Positions 1-7,421 of a stretch of 35,142 bases of DNA are shown in pieces. Both the position numbers and the translations under genes were made by a program. Below the pieces are notes generated by a model. The model was given only the letters and a program-made list of their open reading frames with translations, did no database searches and was not told the origin of the DNA. Source of the stretch: an uncultured Lachnospiraceae bacterium (lineage in GTDB: Bacteria > Bacillota > Clostridia > Lachnospirales > Lachnospiraceae); contig CAKRJT010000030.1 in the NCBI GenBank assembly GCA_934351925.1, forward strand, positions 1 to 35,142, given 5' to 3'. Every line of letters starts with the position of its first letter. Within the stretch, counting starts at the first letter, position 1.

Positions 1-1082
1 TACTCAACCATCTCCTCAGCCATATCAACATCACGGATACGTGACTCAGCAGATGTTGTATTCTCAACAACATTGTCAAGGTTAGCGATTGTATGCTCAA
101 GTCTGTTCTGAACAGCACCGAGTGATGAACGCTGGGAAGACACCTTCTGGATAGCATCAGAAATTGTGCTAATAGCATTAGTTGCATCATCCTCTGAGTC
201 AACCTTTAAGCCCGACACACCTAAGCCTGCTGAACTCATATTCTCAACTGTTACGGAAATCTTATTGTCAGCAGATGGGTCAGCACCTACATGAAGATTA
301 AATGATAAATCAGCATTTACTGTCTCTTCCCTTATAAATCCAGCCGTTTTAGCTGCAGCACCTGTAGCAGCCACCTCTAATTTTTGATCCTTATCGGCAT
401 ATACCTTACCCTGTTCAGTTGCAGCATCAGCAGCGGATAATTCCTTGCCCTTTGCATCATACAGCTTGCTTACATAACCATAATCTGTACCCTTTGTTGC
501 TAAAGTCGTATGCTGATCATCTGTATATACTTTCTTACCCGCTGCAATAGCTTCCTTTAATGTATCAGCAGTTAATGCAGTCGTGCTACCCTCTACATAG
601 AGATCCTGATTAGCCTTTATAGCATATTTTGAATTATAAAAGCTAACTGTTTTTGTACCCTTAGCATCACCCTTGAGTAAATATGTCTCATTGAACTTGG
701 TTGTCTCTGATACTCTGTCAATCTCCGTTGTCAGCTGCGTAATCTCATCCTGAATAGCCTTTCTATCAGTTTCCGAGTTGGTACCATTAGCGGACTGAAC
801 TGCTAACTGGTTCATTCTCTGAAGCATTGAGTGAACCTCTGTGAGTGCACCTTCTGCTGTCTGTACTGCAGATACGCCGTCCTCAGCGTTAGTTGAAGCC
901 TGATCAAGACCTCTGATCTGCTTTCTCATCTTCTCGGAAATTGAAAGACCTGCTGCATCATCTGCTGCACGGTTGATTCTATAGCCGGACGATAACTTCT
1001 CTGCTGACTTGCTCTGTGAACCTGTTGTGATGTTCAACATTCTGTTGGCATTCATTGCCTGTAAATTGTGCTGTACTACCAT
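1..1082 (-). CDS. Flagellin (first copy), C-terminus cut by window edge
   Basis: Structural subunit of the flagellar filament, exported through the flagellar type III apparatus and polymerised at the tip. The reading frame opens at 1082 with MVVQHNLQAMNANRMLN and is still open at base 1 within the conserved MAEEMVEY segment, so about 30 C-terminal residues are missing by comparison with the second flagellin. The N-terminal D0/D1 coiled coil (KSAEKLSSGYRINRAADDAA, then a MRKQIRGLDQAS-type segment) and the C-terminal D1/D0 part (QRSSLGAVQNRLEHTIANLD) are near-identical to the copy at 31904-33517. The centre is different and shorter. AGGGAGG lies upstream of the ATG, and a sigma-28 promoter and CsrA-like sites precede it. 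The family is certain; which flagellin dominates in the filament is not known. Confidence 0.96.
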   Translation of the reverse strand, partial: MVVQHNLQAMNANRMLNITTGSQSKSAEKLSSGYRINRAADDAAGLSISEKMRKQIRGLDQASTNAEDGVSAVQTAEGALTEVHSMLQRMNQLAVQSANGTNSETDRKAIQDEITQLTTEIDRVSETTKFNETYLLKGDAKGTKTVSFYNSKYAIKANQDLYVEGSTTALTADTLKEAIAAGKKVYTDDQHTTLATKGTDYGYVSKLYDAKGKELSAADAATEQGKVYADKDQKLEVAATGAAAKTAGFIREETVNADLSFNLHVGADPSADNKISVTVENMSSAGLGVSGLKVDSEDDATNAISTISDAIQKVSSQRSSLGAVQNRLEHTIANLDNVVENTTSAESRIRDVDMAEEMVE

Positions 1083-1150
1083 AATATATTCCTCCCTGAA
1101 TATCTATCGGCGTCCATGCCGATGTGAATTGTTATAGAGGCTCCTGCCTC
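1083..1150 (-). promoter_or_regulatory. Flagellin-1 leader with CsrA-type GGA hairpins
   Basis: On the minus strand the untranslated leader holds two small hairpins. The first is GAGGC-AGGA-GCCTC (1137-1150). The second is ATCGGC-ATGGAC-GCCGAT (1106-1123). Both present GGA in the loop. The Shine-Dalgarno itself lies in CAGGGAGGA (1090-1098). CsrA dimers are known to bridge a GGA hairpin and a GGA-containing Shine-Dalgarno, as on B. subtilis hag. The sites are seen in the sequence; binding is inferred, supported by csrA and fliW in the same window. Confidence 0.65.
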
Positions 1151-1184
1151 CAAGATGGTAAGTATTTCCTACCTTCTGTATATT

Positions 1185-1211
1185 ATATCGGTTAAAAGTC
1201 TTAGAACTTTA
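1185..1211 (-). promoter_or_regulatory. Sigma-28 (SigD) promoter of flagellin 1
   Basis: TAAA at 1208-1211, exactly 15 bases, then ACCGATAT at 1185-1192 on the minus strand. This is close to the SigD consensus TAAA-N15-GCCGATAT. It lies about 100 bases upstream of the flagellin start and just downstream of the FliT-like gene's stop, so the flagellin can be transcribed separately from the upstream cluster. Confidence 0.8.
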
Positions 1212-1235
1212 TACCTGAATAATATCTTTTTTTAA

Positions 1236-1715
1236 TTATTTTTTCTTGTCCATGAATACAGGCTCGCTCGTCACCTTATTCATGGTCTTGTAGTAGTTCG
1301 CGGCATACTGCTGGTTCTTCTTCACGCTGCCAATCTCCCTGCGGCGCTGTGCGAACTTCGCTGTAATCCTGTCCTTGTTGCGTTTCTCCTCAGCCATGAG
1401 GTGGCTGCTCTTCTCCATAATCTGTGTTATCCTGCCCTGAAGGCTCTTTATCTCAGCCGAATAGCCCTCACGGTTCTTCTCAAGCTCTGCCTTCACATTA
1501 TCGTACACAAGCTGAAAGCCCTCGTCCATAGCATTGAGCTGGTCAACAAGCTCTGCCTTCTGCCCGACAATATGTCCGAATGCCTCCTCGTCAAATGAAG
1601 CCGCACCCAGTACCGCCTCCTGCTCTGTATTGAGCTTCTCAAGGGAATCAAGAATCCCTAGCTTCCTGTCAAGGCTGCTCTCCAATATGGTTAAATAGCT
1701 CTCCGTCATGCTCAT
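1236..1715 (-). CDS. FliT-like flagellar coiled-coil protein
   Basis: A 159-residue charged, helical protein with no membrane segment. It follows fliS, where FliT, the FliD export chaperone, sits in Bacillus and Clostridia. Sequence conservation alone does not identify it; the assignment rests on position, size and predicted all-helical coiled coil (long Glu/Lys/Arg-rich stretches, about residues 30-150). The start is ambiguous. The frame is open to a GTG at 1742, but that codon lacks a good ribosome site. GAGG placed six bases before the ATG at 1715 favours the protein beginning MSMTESYLTILESSL. The gap to fliS is 39 bases, suggesting one transcript. It could instead be another FlgN/FliT-type chaperone with a different client. 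Confidence 0.6.
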   Translation of the reverse strand: MSMTESYLTILESSLDRKLGILDSLEKLNTEQEAVLGAASFDEEAFGHIVGQKAELVDQLNAMDEGFQLVYDNVKAELEKNREGYSAEIKSLQGRITQIMEKSSHLMAEEKRNKDRITAKFAQRRREIGSVKKNQQYAANYYKTMNKVTSEPVFMDKKK

Positions 1716-1754
1716 ACGCATCCTCATTTCCGTGCACTGCACCCGCAGCCAATA

Positions 1755-2141
1755 TTATTTAGAAGTGTTATTTCTCGAAAGCTGAATTACTTCCTTCCAT
1801 GTATCTCTCATGGTTCTAAGGTGTTTTAACACTTCCTCTATAATCTCCTTGTCCTTCTTGACATTGGCTTCGCGAAGCCTTGTCATGATATACTTATAAA
1901 CCTCATCGAAATCCTTGGCAACAGGATACTTGAAATCAAGTGTATTCTGAAACTCTTCTATAATGCGTTCCACCCTGCGGATACTGTTGTGAGCCTTCTC
2001 CACATCGCCCTTATCTATAGCCATAATAGCAATATTGGCATACTTGATGGCTCCATCGTACAGCATAAGCGTAAGCTCCGCCGGTGATGCTGTGAGTATC
2101 TTATTCTTCTCGTACTGCTGATAGCCTGCAGATGTATTCAT
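1755..2141 (-). CDS. fliS: FliS, flagellin export chaperone
   Basis: FliS binds the C-terminus of flagellin in the cytoplasm, prevents premature polymerisation and delivers it to the export gate. The 128-residue product has the typical family length and start: NTSAGYQQYEKNKILTASP, then ELTLMLYDGAIKYANIA. The helical bundle ends with ...HLRTMRDTWKEVIQ. The chosen ATG has GGAGG seven bases upstream. An in-frame extension of 14 residues is possible but runs into a leader hairpin and is not family-like. In B. subtilis FliS also opposes FliW for flagellin and so feeds the CsrA circuit; both partners are present here. Confidence 0.94.
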   Translation of the reverse strand: MNTSAGYQQYEKNKILTASPAELTLMLYDGAIKYANIAIMAIDKGDVEKAHNSIRRVERIIEEFQNTLDFKYPVAKDFDEVYKYIMTRLREANVKKDKEIIEEVLKHLRTMRDTWKEVIQLSRNNTSK

Positions 2142-2166
2142 GCAACTACCTCCTCTTACCTGCAAA

Positions 2167-2201
2167 GCACAGCCCACCATCATCCTGATGATGAGCTGTG
2201 C
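2167..2201 (-). promoter_or_regulatory. Hairpin in fliS leader
   Basis: GCACAGC/GCTGTGC outer arms enclose a second small stem (CATCAT/ATGATG) with GGA next to its tip on the minus strand. There is no T-run, so it is not an intrinsic terminator. It lies about 25 bases before the fliS start. The GGA at the tip would allow CsrA-type control, but this is weaker than for the flagellin leaders. Confidence 0.35.
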
Positions 2202-2282
2202 GTATTTATAGTACTATTTTATCAGATTATCCTCCTGTTGTAAAGGTACAGTCAGTGTCATGAAAAATCAAATCACTCAACC

Positions 2283-4442
2283 TCATGAACCTAAAAGGTT
2301 AGAAAGCGAGGAAGTAGATGACTGGAGCTTAGACAATGCTTTCTCCATCGCAGAGAACTTCTTGTAATAGAACTCCTCGTAGTACTCAAGCTTCTCCTGC
2401 CACTTGCTGACCTTGTCCTTATAATCGCTGTACTCACTGGACATCTGCTTGTCATTATATATCGTGTAGATGCTGCTGACACTTGAGGATGACATTCTCT
2501 TGGTAAGGTCATTATATACCGAGGAGGACAGCTTCTGGAAGAACTCTGCCACGACCTCCGGATCCTCATTGATTGCCGCCATGAGCTTATCCTCATTGCC
2601 CGATGTGGTGGCATCGTCCGCATCTCCGTCTATATGGAGACAGCCCTTCTCATTGGTATCCGCCGAGAAATAGCTTGCCGTATTTATTCCGAAGGATGAG
2701 AGCGAATATGTCTTTCCGTTAATCTCAAAGCTCGTATTCATAAGGCTCTTAAGGGCAGACGATGTATTTCCGAGGGTACTGTCACGTCTGAGAAGCGAAT
2801 CCTTAATCTTGGTCTCCCACTTCTCTATCTCACTGTCGGACATATCCTTCTTCTCATCATCGGTCAGCGGCTCATAGTCCTTAGCTGCTGCAGCATTATA
2901 AGCTGTATCCATGTCCTTGATGAGTTCATTGTACTTTCCGAGGAACTCCTTAATCTTATTGTACATGCCCTGTGTATCGTTGGAGGTTGTGATGCTCACT
3001 TCCTCACCTGCGGCAGTCACCTGCATAGCTGTGATTGAAAGACCATTGATGGAGAATGTACCTGTACTGCTCGTAAATGTGGCGCCGTTGAGAACTATCT
3101 CTGCGTCCTGACCGCTTATTCTGGCAGCATCCGAGCTCTTAGAAGCAACACCGGATGCGGCAATCGCTGCCTTAGCAGACGCATAGGCGGTCTTGTTGTC
3201 CTCATTATTGACATAGTCTGCAGCAGCACTGTATGTAGAAGCATTATCGTTAAGCTTCTTAACCGCCTCGTCGTATCCAGACTGATTGTCTTTTATGGTC
3301 TTATCAAGCTCCTCGTATTCATCAACTGCAGCCTTGGCATCAAGAATCTCCTGCTTCTCTGCCATCTGTTTGGCAATATCTGCATCCTCTGTTCCATTGT
3401 GCTCCTTGATGAATGCCTTCATCTCGGCGAGTTCTTCATCTGTATACTGAACCTTCTCAGTTGAGCCGTCATCCTTCGTCACCGTCTTATACAGCTTGTC
3501 CTTATTTCCATCAAGGTCGGCAGCCAGTTCATCATATCTGGCCTTATTCTTTTCAAAACTGTCCTTGATGTCCGTATATTTTTTGTACTCTGATGCGAGA
3601 GCCTGCTGTGCTTCATAATCTGTTACAGTCTTTTTGTCGGCTGCGAGATTATCCGCCGTATATGTATTTCCATATATCTTTACAATCGCCTTGGCTACCT
3701 GTCTCTGCTCGTCATCCTTCGCTGTGACTGTGCCGTCAGCTATAGCCTTATACTTCTTAAGCTCTGCTGTGTCATTGCCATCCACATCCTTCGCTGCGAA
3801 CAGTCCAAGAGACTGGAGTGCGTTAAGACCACTTATATTATTCGCTGTGAGTGTGAATTCTCCATCAGAACCTGAGGTCTTGGCATTGACGAAAAATCTC
3901 TGGTTGGTCTCATCGAAGCTTGCGTTGATTCCGGCATCCTTGAACTTGCTGATAAGCTGATTGACAGTCATTCCGTCAGTTATCTCTATCTCTGTATCAT
4001 TGACAGCTATCTTGCTTCCTGTCTCTATTCCCATATCGGCAAGGGCAGTGCTTCCTGTTACCTTCTTATTACCTGTATCGTTCTTATCGTCTGACAGCTT
4101 CACTACGCCGCCTGTCATGTACGCTGAGGAGGCAAGCTTATTGATCTTCATCTTCTGTGTACCATTGACAGCGGATGATGAAGCTGTAACAGTCGCTGCC
4201 TTGCTGTCCGATATAGTGCTTGTCTTAAGGCTGTACGCTGTAGACATTCTCATATTGGAAAGGCTTGATGTATAGAAGCCATATATCTTGCTGTTCATGG
4301 TCTTCCAGGCATCCATCTTCCATTCCTGCTTAGTCTGCGCCTTCTCATACTTCTCTTTCTTGGTTGAATATGCCGATACAAGCTCCTGTACAATGGAGTC
4401 CGTATCGAGTCCCGATATAAGTCCGCTGACTCTTATTGCCAT
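2283..4442 (-). CDS. fliD: FliD, flagellar filament cap (hook-associated protein 2)
   Basis: FliD forms the cap at the filament tip under which exported flagellin folds and inserts. At 719 residues it is longer than the 450-500 of many FliD proteins. The N-terminus IRVSGLISGLDTDSIVQELV is the standard signature. The C-terminal region contains YNELIKDMDTAYNAAAAKDY and SLSSFGINTASYFSADTNEKG, and ends in the typical coiled coil WQEKLEYYEEFYYKKFSAMEKAL. The extra length is an acidic, Lys/Glu/Asp-rich helical insert at about residues 225-425, probably surface-exposed D2/D3 material. AAAGGAG lies upstream of the ATG. The order flaG-fliD-fliS matches B. subtilis. Confidence 0.95.
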   Translation of the reverse strand: MAIRVSGLISGLDTDSIVQELVSAYSTKKEKYEKAQTKQEWKMDAWKTMNSKIYGFYTSSLSNMRMSTAYSLKTSTISDSKAATVTASSSAVNGTQKMKINKLASSAYMTGGVVKLSDDKNDTGNKKVTGSTALADMGIETGSKIAVNDTEIEITDGMTVNQLISKFKDAGINASFDETNQRFFVNAKTSGSDGEFTLTANNISGLNALQSLGLFAAKDVDGNDTAELKKYKAIADGTVTAKDDEQRQVAKAIVKIYGNTYTADNLAADKKTVTDYEAQQALASEYKKYTDIKDSFEKNKARYDELAADLDGNKDKLYKTVTKDDGSTEKVQYTDEELAEMKAFIKEHNGTEDADIAKQMAEKQEILDAKAAVDEYEELDKTIKDNQSGYDEAVKKLNDNASTYSAAADYVNNEDNKTAYASAKAAIAASGVASKSSDAARISGQDAEIVLNGATFTSSTGTFSINGLSITAMQVTAAGEEVSITTSNDTQGMYNKIKEFLGKYNELIKDMDTAYNAAAAKDYEPLTDDEKKDMSDSEIEKWETKIKDSLLRRDSTLGNTSSALKSLMNTSFEINGKTYSLSSFGINTASYFSADTNEKGCLHIDGDADDATTSGNEDKLMAAINEDPEVVAEFFQKLSSSVYNDLTKRMSSSSVSSIYTIYNDKQMSSEYSDYKDKVSKWQEKLEYYEEFYYKKFSAMEKALSKLQSSTSSLSNLLGS

Positions 4443-4506
4443 AATTAACTCCTTTCCACCATATTATGATGGTTCCGTTTACAATAAAAACGCTCTTTCC
4501 GTGATG

Positions 4507-4965
4507 TTAGCGTTTCTCGTCCACAAGGATTCCGGCAAGCTCCCATGCCTTAGCGATAAGGTCAAGAGTCTTCTCCGGCGGAATCTCCTTAATTGTCTCC
4601 TTGGTATCCTTGTCAACTATCTTGATTGTTACTCTGTTGGTCTCATCGTGATAACCGAACTCTGCAACCGTATTGTTGTTGAGCTTGCTGTTAATCTCTG
4701 ATATACGCTGCTTGAGAGCCTTCTCATTGAGCTGGATATCCTGCTCAACCTTCTTGCTGTTGTCATCTGCAGCAGTGTTAGCGCTATCCTTGCTCTGCTG
4801 GCTGCCCTTATTAGCAGTCTGCGTCTTAACCATATCCGGCTGCCTGTTATTATTCTGTACGCCGACCTCCTTGGTCTCGGTAACAGTAGTGTTCTGCTTC
4901 GCCATATTGACCGAAGCACTGATTGCAGCACTTGATGCTGCCCCTTTAATTCCTTCAATCGCCAT
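4507..4965 (-). CDS. flaG: FlaG family protein
   Basis: FlaG proteins affect filament length and are usually encoded next to fliD. The 152-residue product has a low-complexity Gln/Asn/Lys-rich N-terminal half (about residues 20-95). Its C-terminal FlaG domain is FGYHDETNRVTIKIVDKDT followed by IKEIPPEKTLDLIAKAWELAG, which is diagnostic. The start at 4965 (MAIEGIKGAA) is chosen because GGAGGTG lies seven bases upstream; an upstream in-frame ATG at 4989 has no comparable site. A sigma-28-like promoter precedes it. Confidence 0.9.
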   Translation of the reverse strand: MAIEGIKGAASSAAISASVNMAKQNTTVTETKEVGVQNNNRQPDMVKTQTANKGSQQSKDSANTAADDNSKKVEQDIQLNEKALKQRISEINSKLNNNTVAEFGYHDETNRVTIKIVDKDTKETIKEIPPEKTLDLIAKAWELAGILVDEKR

Positions 4966-5057
4966 TTCAAGACACCTCCGTGTGTTCATCTAAATTATAT
5001 TGACGCTGCTTCCTGTTGTATGTGTGTATCCTTATATTTCTTCATACTCTCTATTGT

Positions 5058-5085
5058 ATTTCGGCAGACCGATATAAAAAGTTTA
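5058..5085 (-). promoter_or_regulatory. Candidate sigma-28 promoter of flaG-fliD-fliS
   Basis: TAAA at 5082-5085, 16 bases, then GCCGAAAT at 5058-5065 on the minus strand. There is one mismatch in the -10 (GCCGATAT) and the spacer is one base longer than in the flagellin-1 promoter. It lies between the csrA stop and flaG, where an internal promoter for the cap/chaperone genes would be expected. Confidence 0.55.
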
Positions 5086-5096
5086 GTCCTATATAG

Positions 5097-5315
5097 CTAT
5101 CCTAAAAGGTTCCTTAGTGCCTCCGCTCCGTCGGAAACGCTTGCAGCCCTGTTCGCATCCTTAATCTGCGCATATACCTCCTTGCGGTACACCGGAACGG
5201 ACTTAGGGGCTGTGATTCCTATCTTAACCTGGTCTCCCTTGATTTCAAGCACGGTTACCTCTATATCGTTGTTGATTACAATGGACTCATTCTTCTTTCT
5301 CGATAAAGCAAGCAT
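5097..5315 (-). CDS. csrA: CsrA, translational regulator of flagellin
   Basis: CsrA is a small dimeric RNA-binding protein that blocks ribosome access at GGA-containing leaders, in Bacillus principally the flagellin mRNA. The 72-residue product has the canonical MLALSRKKNESIVI start, IEVTVLEIKGDQVKIGI strands and the APKSVPVYRKEVY segment. RNA-contact residues Arg6 and Arg44 are both present. Its start codon overlaps the fliW stop by one base (TAATG), so antagonist and regulator are translationally coupled. Target-like sites are present in both flagellin leaders of this window. Confidence 0.96.
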   Translation of the reverse strand: MLALSRKKNESIVINNDIEVTVLEIKGDQVKIGITAPKSVPVYRKEVYAQIKDANRAASVSDGAEALRNLLG

Positions 5316-5770
5316 TATTTCTCCTCCTTCATCTTCTGAATATAGTCGTACACATTGTAACGAACCTCATAGTTATCGTTGTTCACGATAAGCTGGCACG
5401 CCTTCTTAGTGTTCATATTGATGACAATCGGTGCTTTCAGGTTAGCTGTCATCTTCGTGAGGTCGGATGGAACCGTCACAACAGACAGCAGGAAATAATC
5501 GCCCTCCGACTCCACCTCTCCCAGCTGGGCAAGCCATTCATCATCCACAACCGGATTATACTCCGCCACAACCTTCATAGGGTCGATGACAGTGAAGGCA
5601 AGCTTCGGCTCGTCAAGGCACTGCAGCCACATAATTCTGCCCTTTTTCTCGGAATTATATATCAATGTATACCTTGTGTACTCTTCAAAGCCCATCAGAC
5701 CCTGCGTAAATGTGATTATCCTGTCCTCAGCGACCTCTATCTCCCCAAATAATCTTGTATTAACCTTCAT
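5315..5770 (-). CDS. fliW: FliW, flagellar assembly factor and CsrA antagonist
   Basis: FliW binds either flagellin or CsrA in the cytoplasm. When flagellin is exported, FliW is freed, captures CsrA and lifts repression of flagellin translation. The 151-residue length is typical. Family segments visible are TRLFGEIEVAEDRIITF, QGLMGFEEYTRYTLI, and LLSVVTVPSDLTKMTANLKAP, followed by an NMNTKKACQLI-type stretch. The ATG is preceded by AAGGAGAAGGAG. It is one base overlapped with csrA and lies about 145 bases after flgL. Confidence 0.96.
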   Translation of the reverse strand: MKVNTRLFGEIEVAEDRIITFTQGLMGFEEYTRYTLIYNSEKKGRIMWLQCLDEPKLAFTVIDPMKVVAEYNPVVDDEWLAQLGEVESEGDYFLLSVVTVPSDLTKMTANLKAPIVINMNTKKACQLIVNNDNYEVRYNVYDYIQKMKEEK

Positions 5771-5849
5771 GTACTCTCTCCTTCTCCTTATATCAGATGC
5801 AGAAGCTCCGCTCCCGATTCAATGTTAAAACCATCCGCATACATAAGAA

Positions 5850-5884
5850 TGTGCATACTAAATACTGTAATTATCGTATGCACA
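5850..5884. repeat. 9-bp inverted repeat between flgL and fliW
   Basis: TGTGCATAC at 5850-5858 and its perfect complement GTATGCACA at 5876-5884, separated by 17 bases. There is no T-run on either strand, so a terminator is unlikely. It could be a regulator site or a processing hairpin. The rest of this 145-base gap shows no convincing promoter and only a 22-codon open frame without a ribosome site. Confidence 0.45.
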
Positions 5885-5915
5885 TCCCCGCACGCCTGAT
5901 TTAACATATCATTCC

Positions 5916-7403
5916 TTACAGGTAATCAAGCAGTGACTGTCTCACCGTCTTAGACGCTGTCGCGATAGCCGCATCGTATACCGTCTCCGCTGCCGCAAAG
6001 TCAATGGCTATATCCTCAAGCTCAACGTCCTCATTCTTAGATTTGAGATCCTTGAAGGTGGTCTGCTGCTGCGTGAGCCTGGTCTTGGTGAGCGTAAGTC
6101 TTACCTCACGGCTTCCGACATCCGCAAGCTCTGTATTGACCGTCGACTGATAGCCCTTCATCTGAGTAATTCCCTTTGCAAAAAGTGTTTCCATATTGCT
6201 CTTTGCATAGTCGAGCTCCTTCGTTGCCGCCTCTATCATCGAATCAAGCTCATCCGTCTTGCCTGCATACATATCAGACTCCTTCATATTCTTGAGCTTT
6301 GATATCTTTTCCTCTATGTCTGCAACCGTCGAAAGGCTGTTTACGAGGTCGTCTATATCTCTTCCTATATTATAGCTGAGTACATCCGTCGCACGGGAAT
6401 TGACCTTGAGCGTCTGGCTGAAATTGATGGTATACTCAATATCCTGACTGTCATTACCGTCCCTGCTTGACAGAGAATACTTCTGTCCGTTGGTCAGATC
6501 CTCACAGTCAAAGTAATGCTCAGGTCTTAAATCACCCTTTGCAAACGAGTCCTTGCGGTAGGACACATCTATGCTTGAACTGCTAAGTGCCTGCTGTGAT
6601 GCCTCCGAGAATACGATTTCTCCCTTATCATATACATAGTACGCCGTGTCATCGGCAAGTCCGCCGGCGCTTATTATGTCCTGAAGTTCTTGCGTGCTGA
6701 CTGCCTTCACCGTACCTGTATATGCCTGACCGTCAACGGTAAGCTCCGGAAGTGAGGTGGCATCTGCCGCATCATAGGCACAGTCATCGTACGCAAGTCT
6801 TATTCTGTACACCTCCTGTGTCTCAGGTGTGTCCGCTGCCGCTATGGCTGCCACATTATCTATGTCCACGCTATTTTTAATGTATTTTGTCGTGGTAAAA
6901 TCGGAGCCTGTGAAGCTCTGGTTAATTCTGTAGGACACGCCGTTAATCTCTCCGTCGTTCTGGAAGGTGAGCGCCCTGTCCGTTCTGTAGCCTGTAAATA
7001 TATATCTGCCGGAGCTGTCTGCATTTCCCTCAGCGTACATCGCATCCTTGAGCTGCTGTATACTCTGTATTATCGCACTTCTGTTGGTTGTCTCGTAGGA
7101 GTCCGTTGAGCCCTGTGTGCAGTATTTCAATATGTCGGTATAGAGGCCGTCCATGTTCTTTAGCGAAGTCTCCGTAAGCGTTATCCACGCATCGGCATCA
7201 GGAACATTCTTCTTGAGGTACTGTTCAACCTCCGTAAGGCTGGTTCTAAGTGAAAGCGCTCTTATAGCTATAATAGGATCGTCCGACGGCTTGGATATTT
7301 TCTTCTGTGATGACATCTGCTGCTCGGTTGTATATAAATTATTCTTGGACTTATTGACATTACGCATTGTCGTATTGGTCATCATTGTATTAGTTATACG
7401 CAT
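5916..7403 (-). CDS. flgL: FlgL, hook-filament junction protein (HAP3)
   Basis: FlgL forms the second junction ring between hook and filament. The 495-residue product starts with a flagellin-like D0 helix, MRITNTMMTNTTMRNVNKSK, then NLYTTEQQMSSQKKISKPSDDP, the FlgL form of the flagellin signature. It ends with a C-terminal coiled coil near LADVGSREVRLTLTKTRL and DLKSKNEDVELEDIAIDFA. The middle (about residues 170-330) is variable. GGAGG precedes the ATG, and the gene follows flgK after 18 bases, so the two are cotranscribed. Confidence 0.93.
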   Translation of the reverse strand: MRITNTMMTNTTMRNVNKSKNNLYTTEQQMSSQKKISKPSDDPIIAIRALSLRTSLTEVEQYLKKNVPDADAWITLTETSLKNMDGLYTDILKYCTQGSTDSYETTNRSAIIQSIQQLKDAMYAEGNADSSGRYIFTGYRTDRALTFQNDGEINGVSYRINQSFTGSDFTTTKYIKNSVDIDNVAAIAAADTPETQEVYRIRLAYDDCAYDAADATSLPELTVDGQAYTGTVKAVSTQELQDIISAGGLADDTAYYVYDKGEIVFSEASQQALSSSSIDVSYRKDSFAKGDLRPEHYFDCEDLTNGQKYSLSSRDGNDSQDIEYTINFSQTLKVNSRATDVLSYNIGRDIDDLVNSLSTVADIEEKISKLKNMKESDMYAGKTDELDSMIEAATKELDYAKSNMETLFAKGITQMKGYQSTVNTELADVGSREVRLTLTKTRLTQQQTTFKDLKSKNEDVELEDIAIDFAAAETVYDAAIATASKTVRQSLLDYL

Positions 7404-7421
7404 ATTCTGCCTCCGTTTCTA

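Noticed and set aside
3634..4275. Plus-strand open frames opposite fliD
   Set aside because: Antisense of a certain gene; composition mirrors the fliD codon use.
5790..5860. 22-codon frame ending at the fliW ribosome site
   Set aside because: No ribosome site and partly inside the inverted repeat; too little to call a gene.
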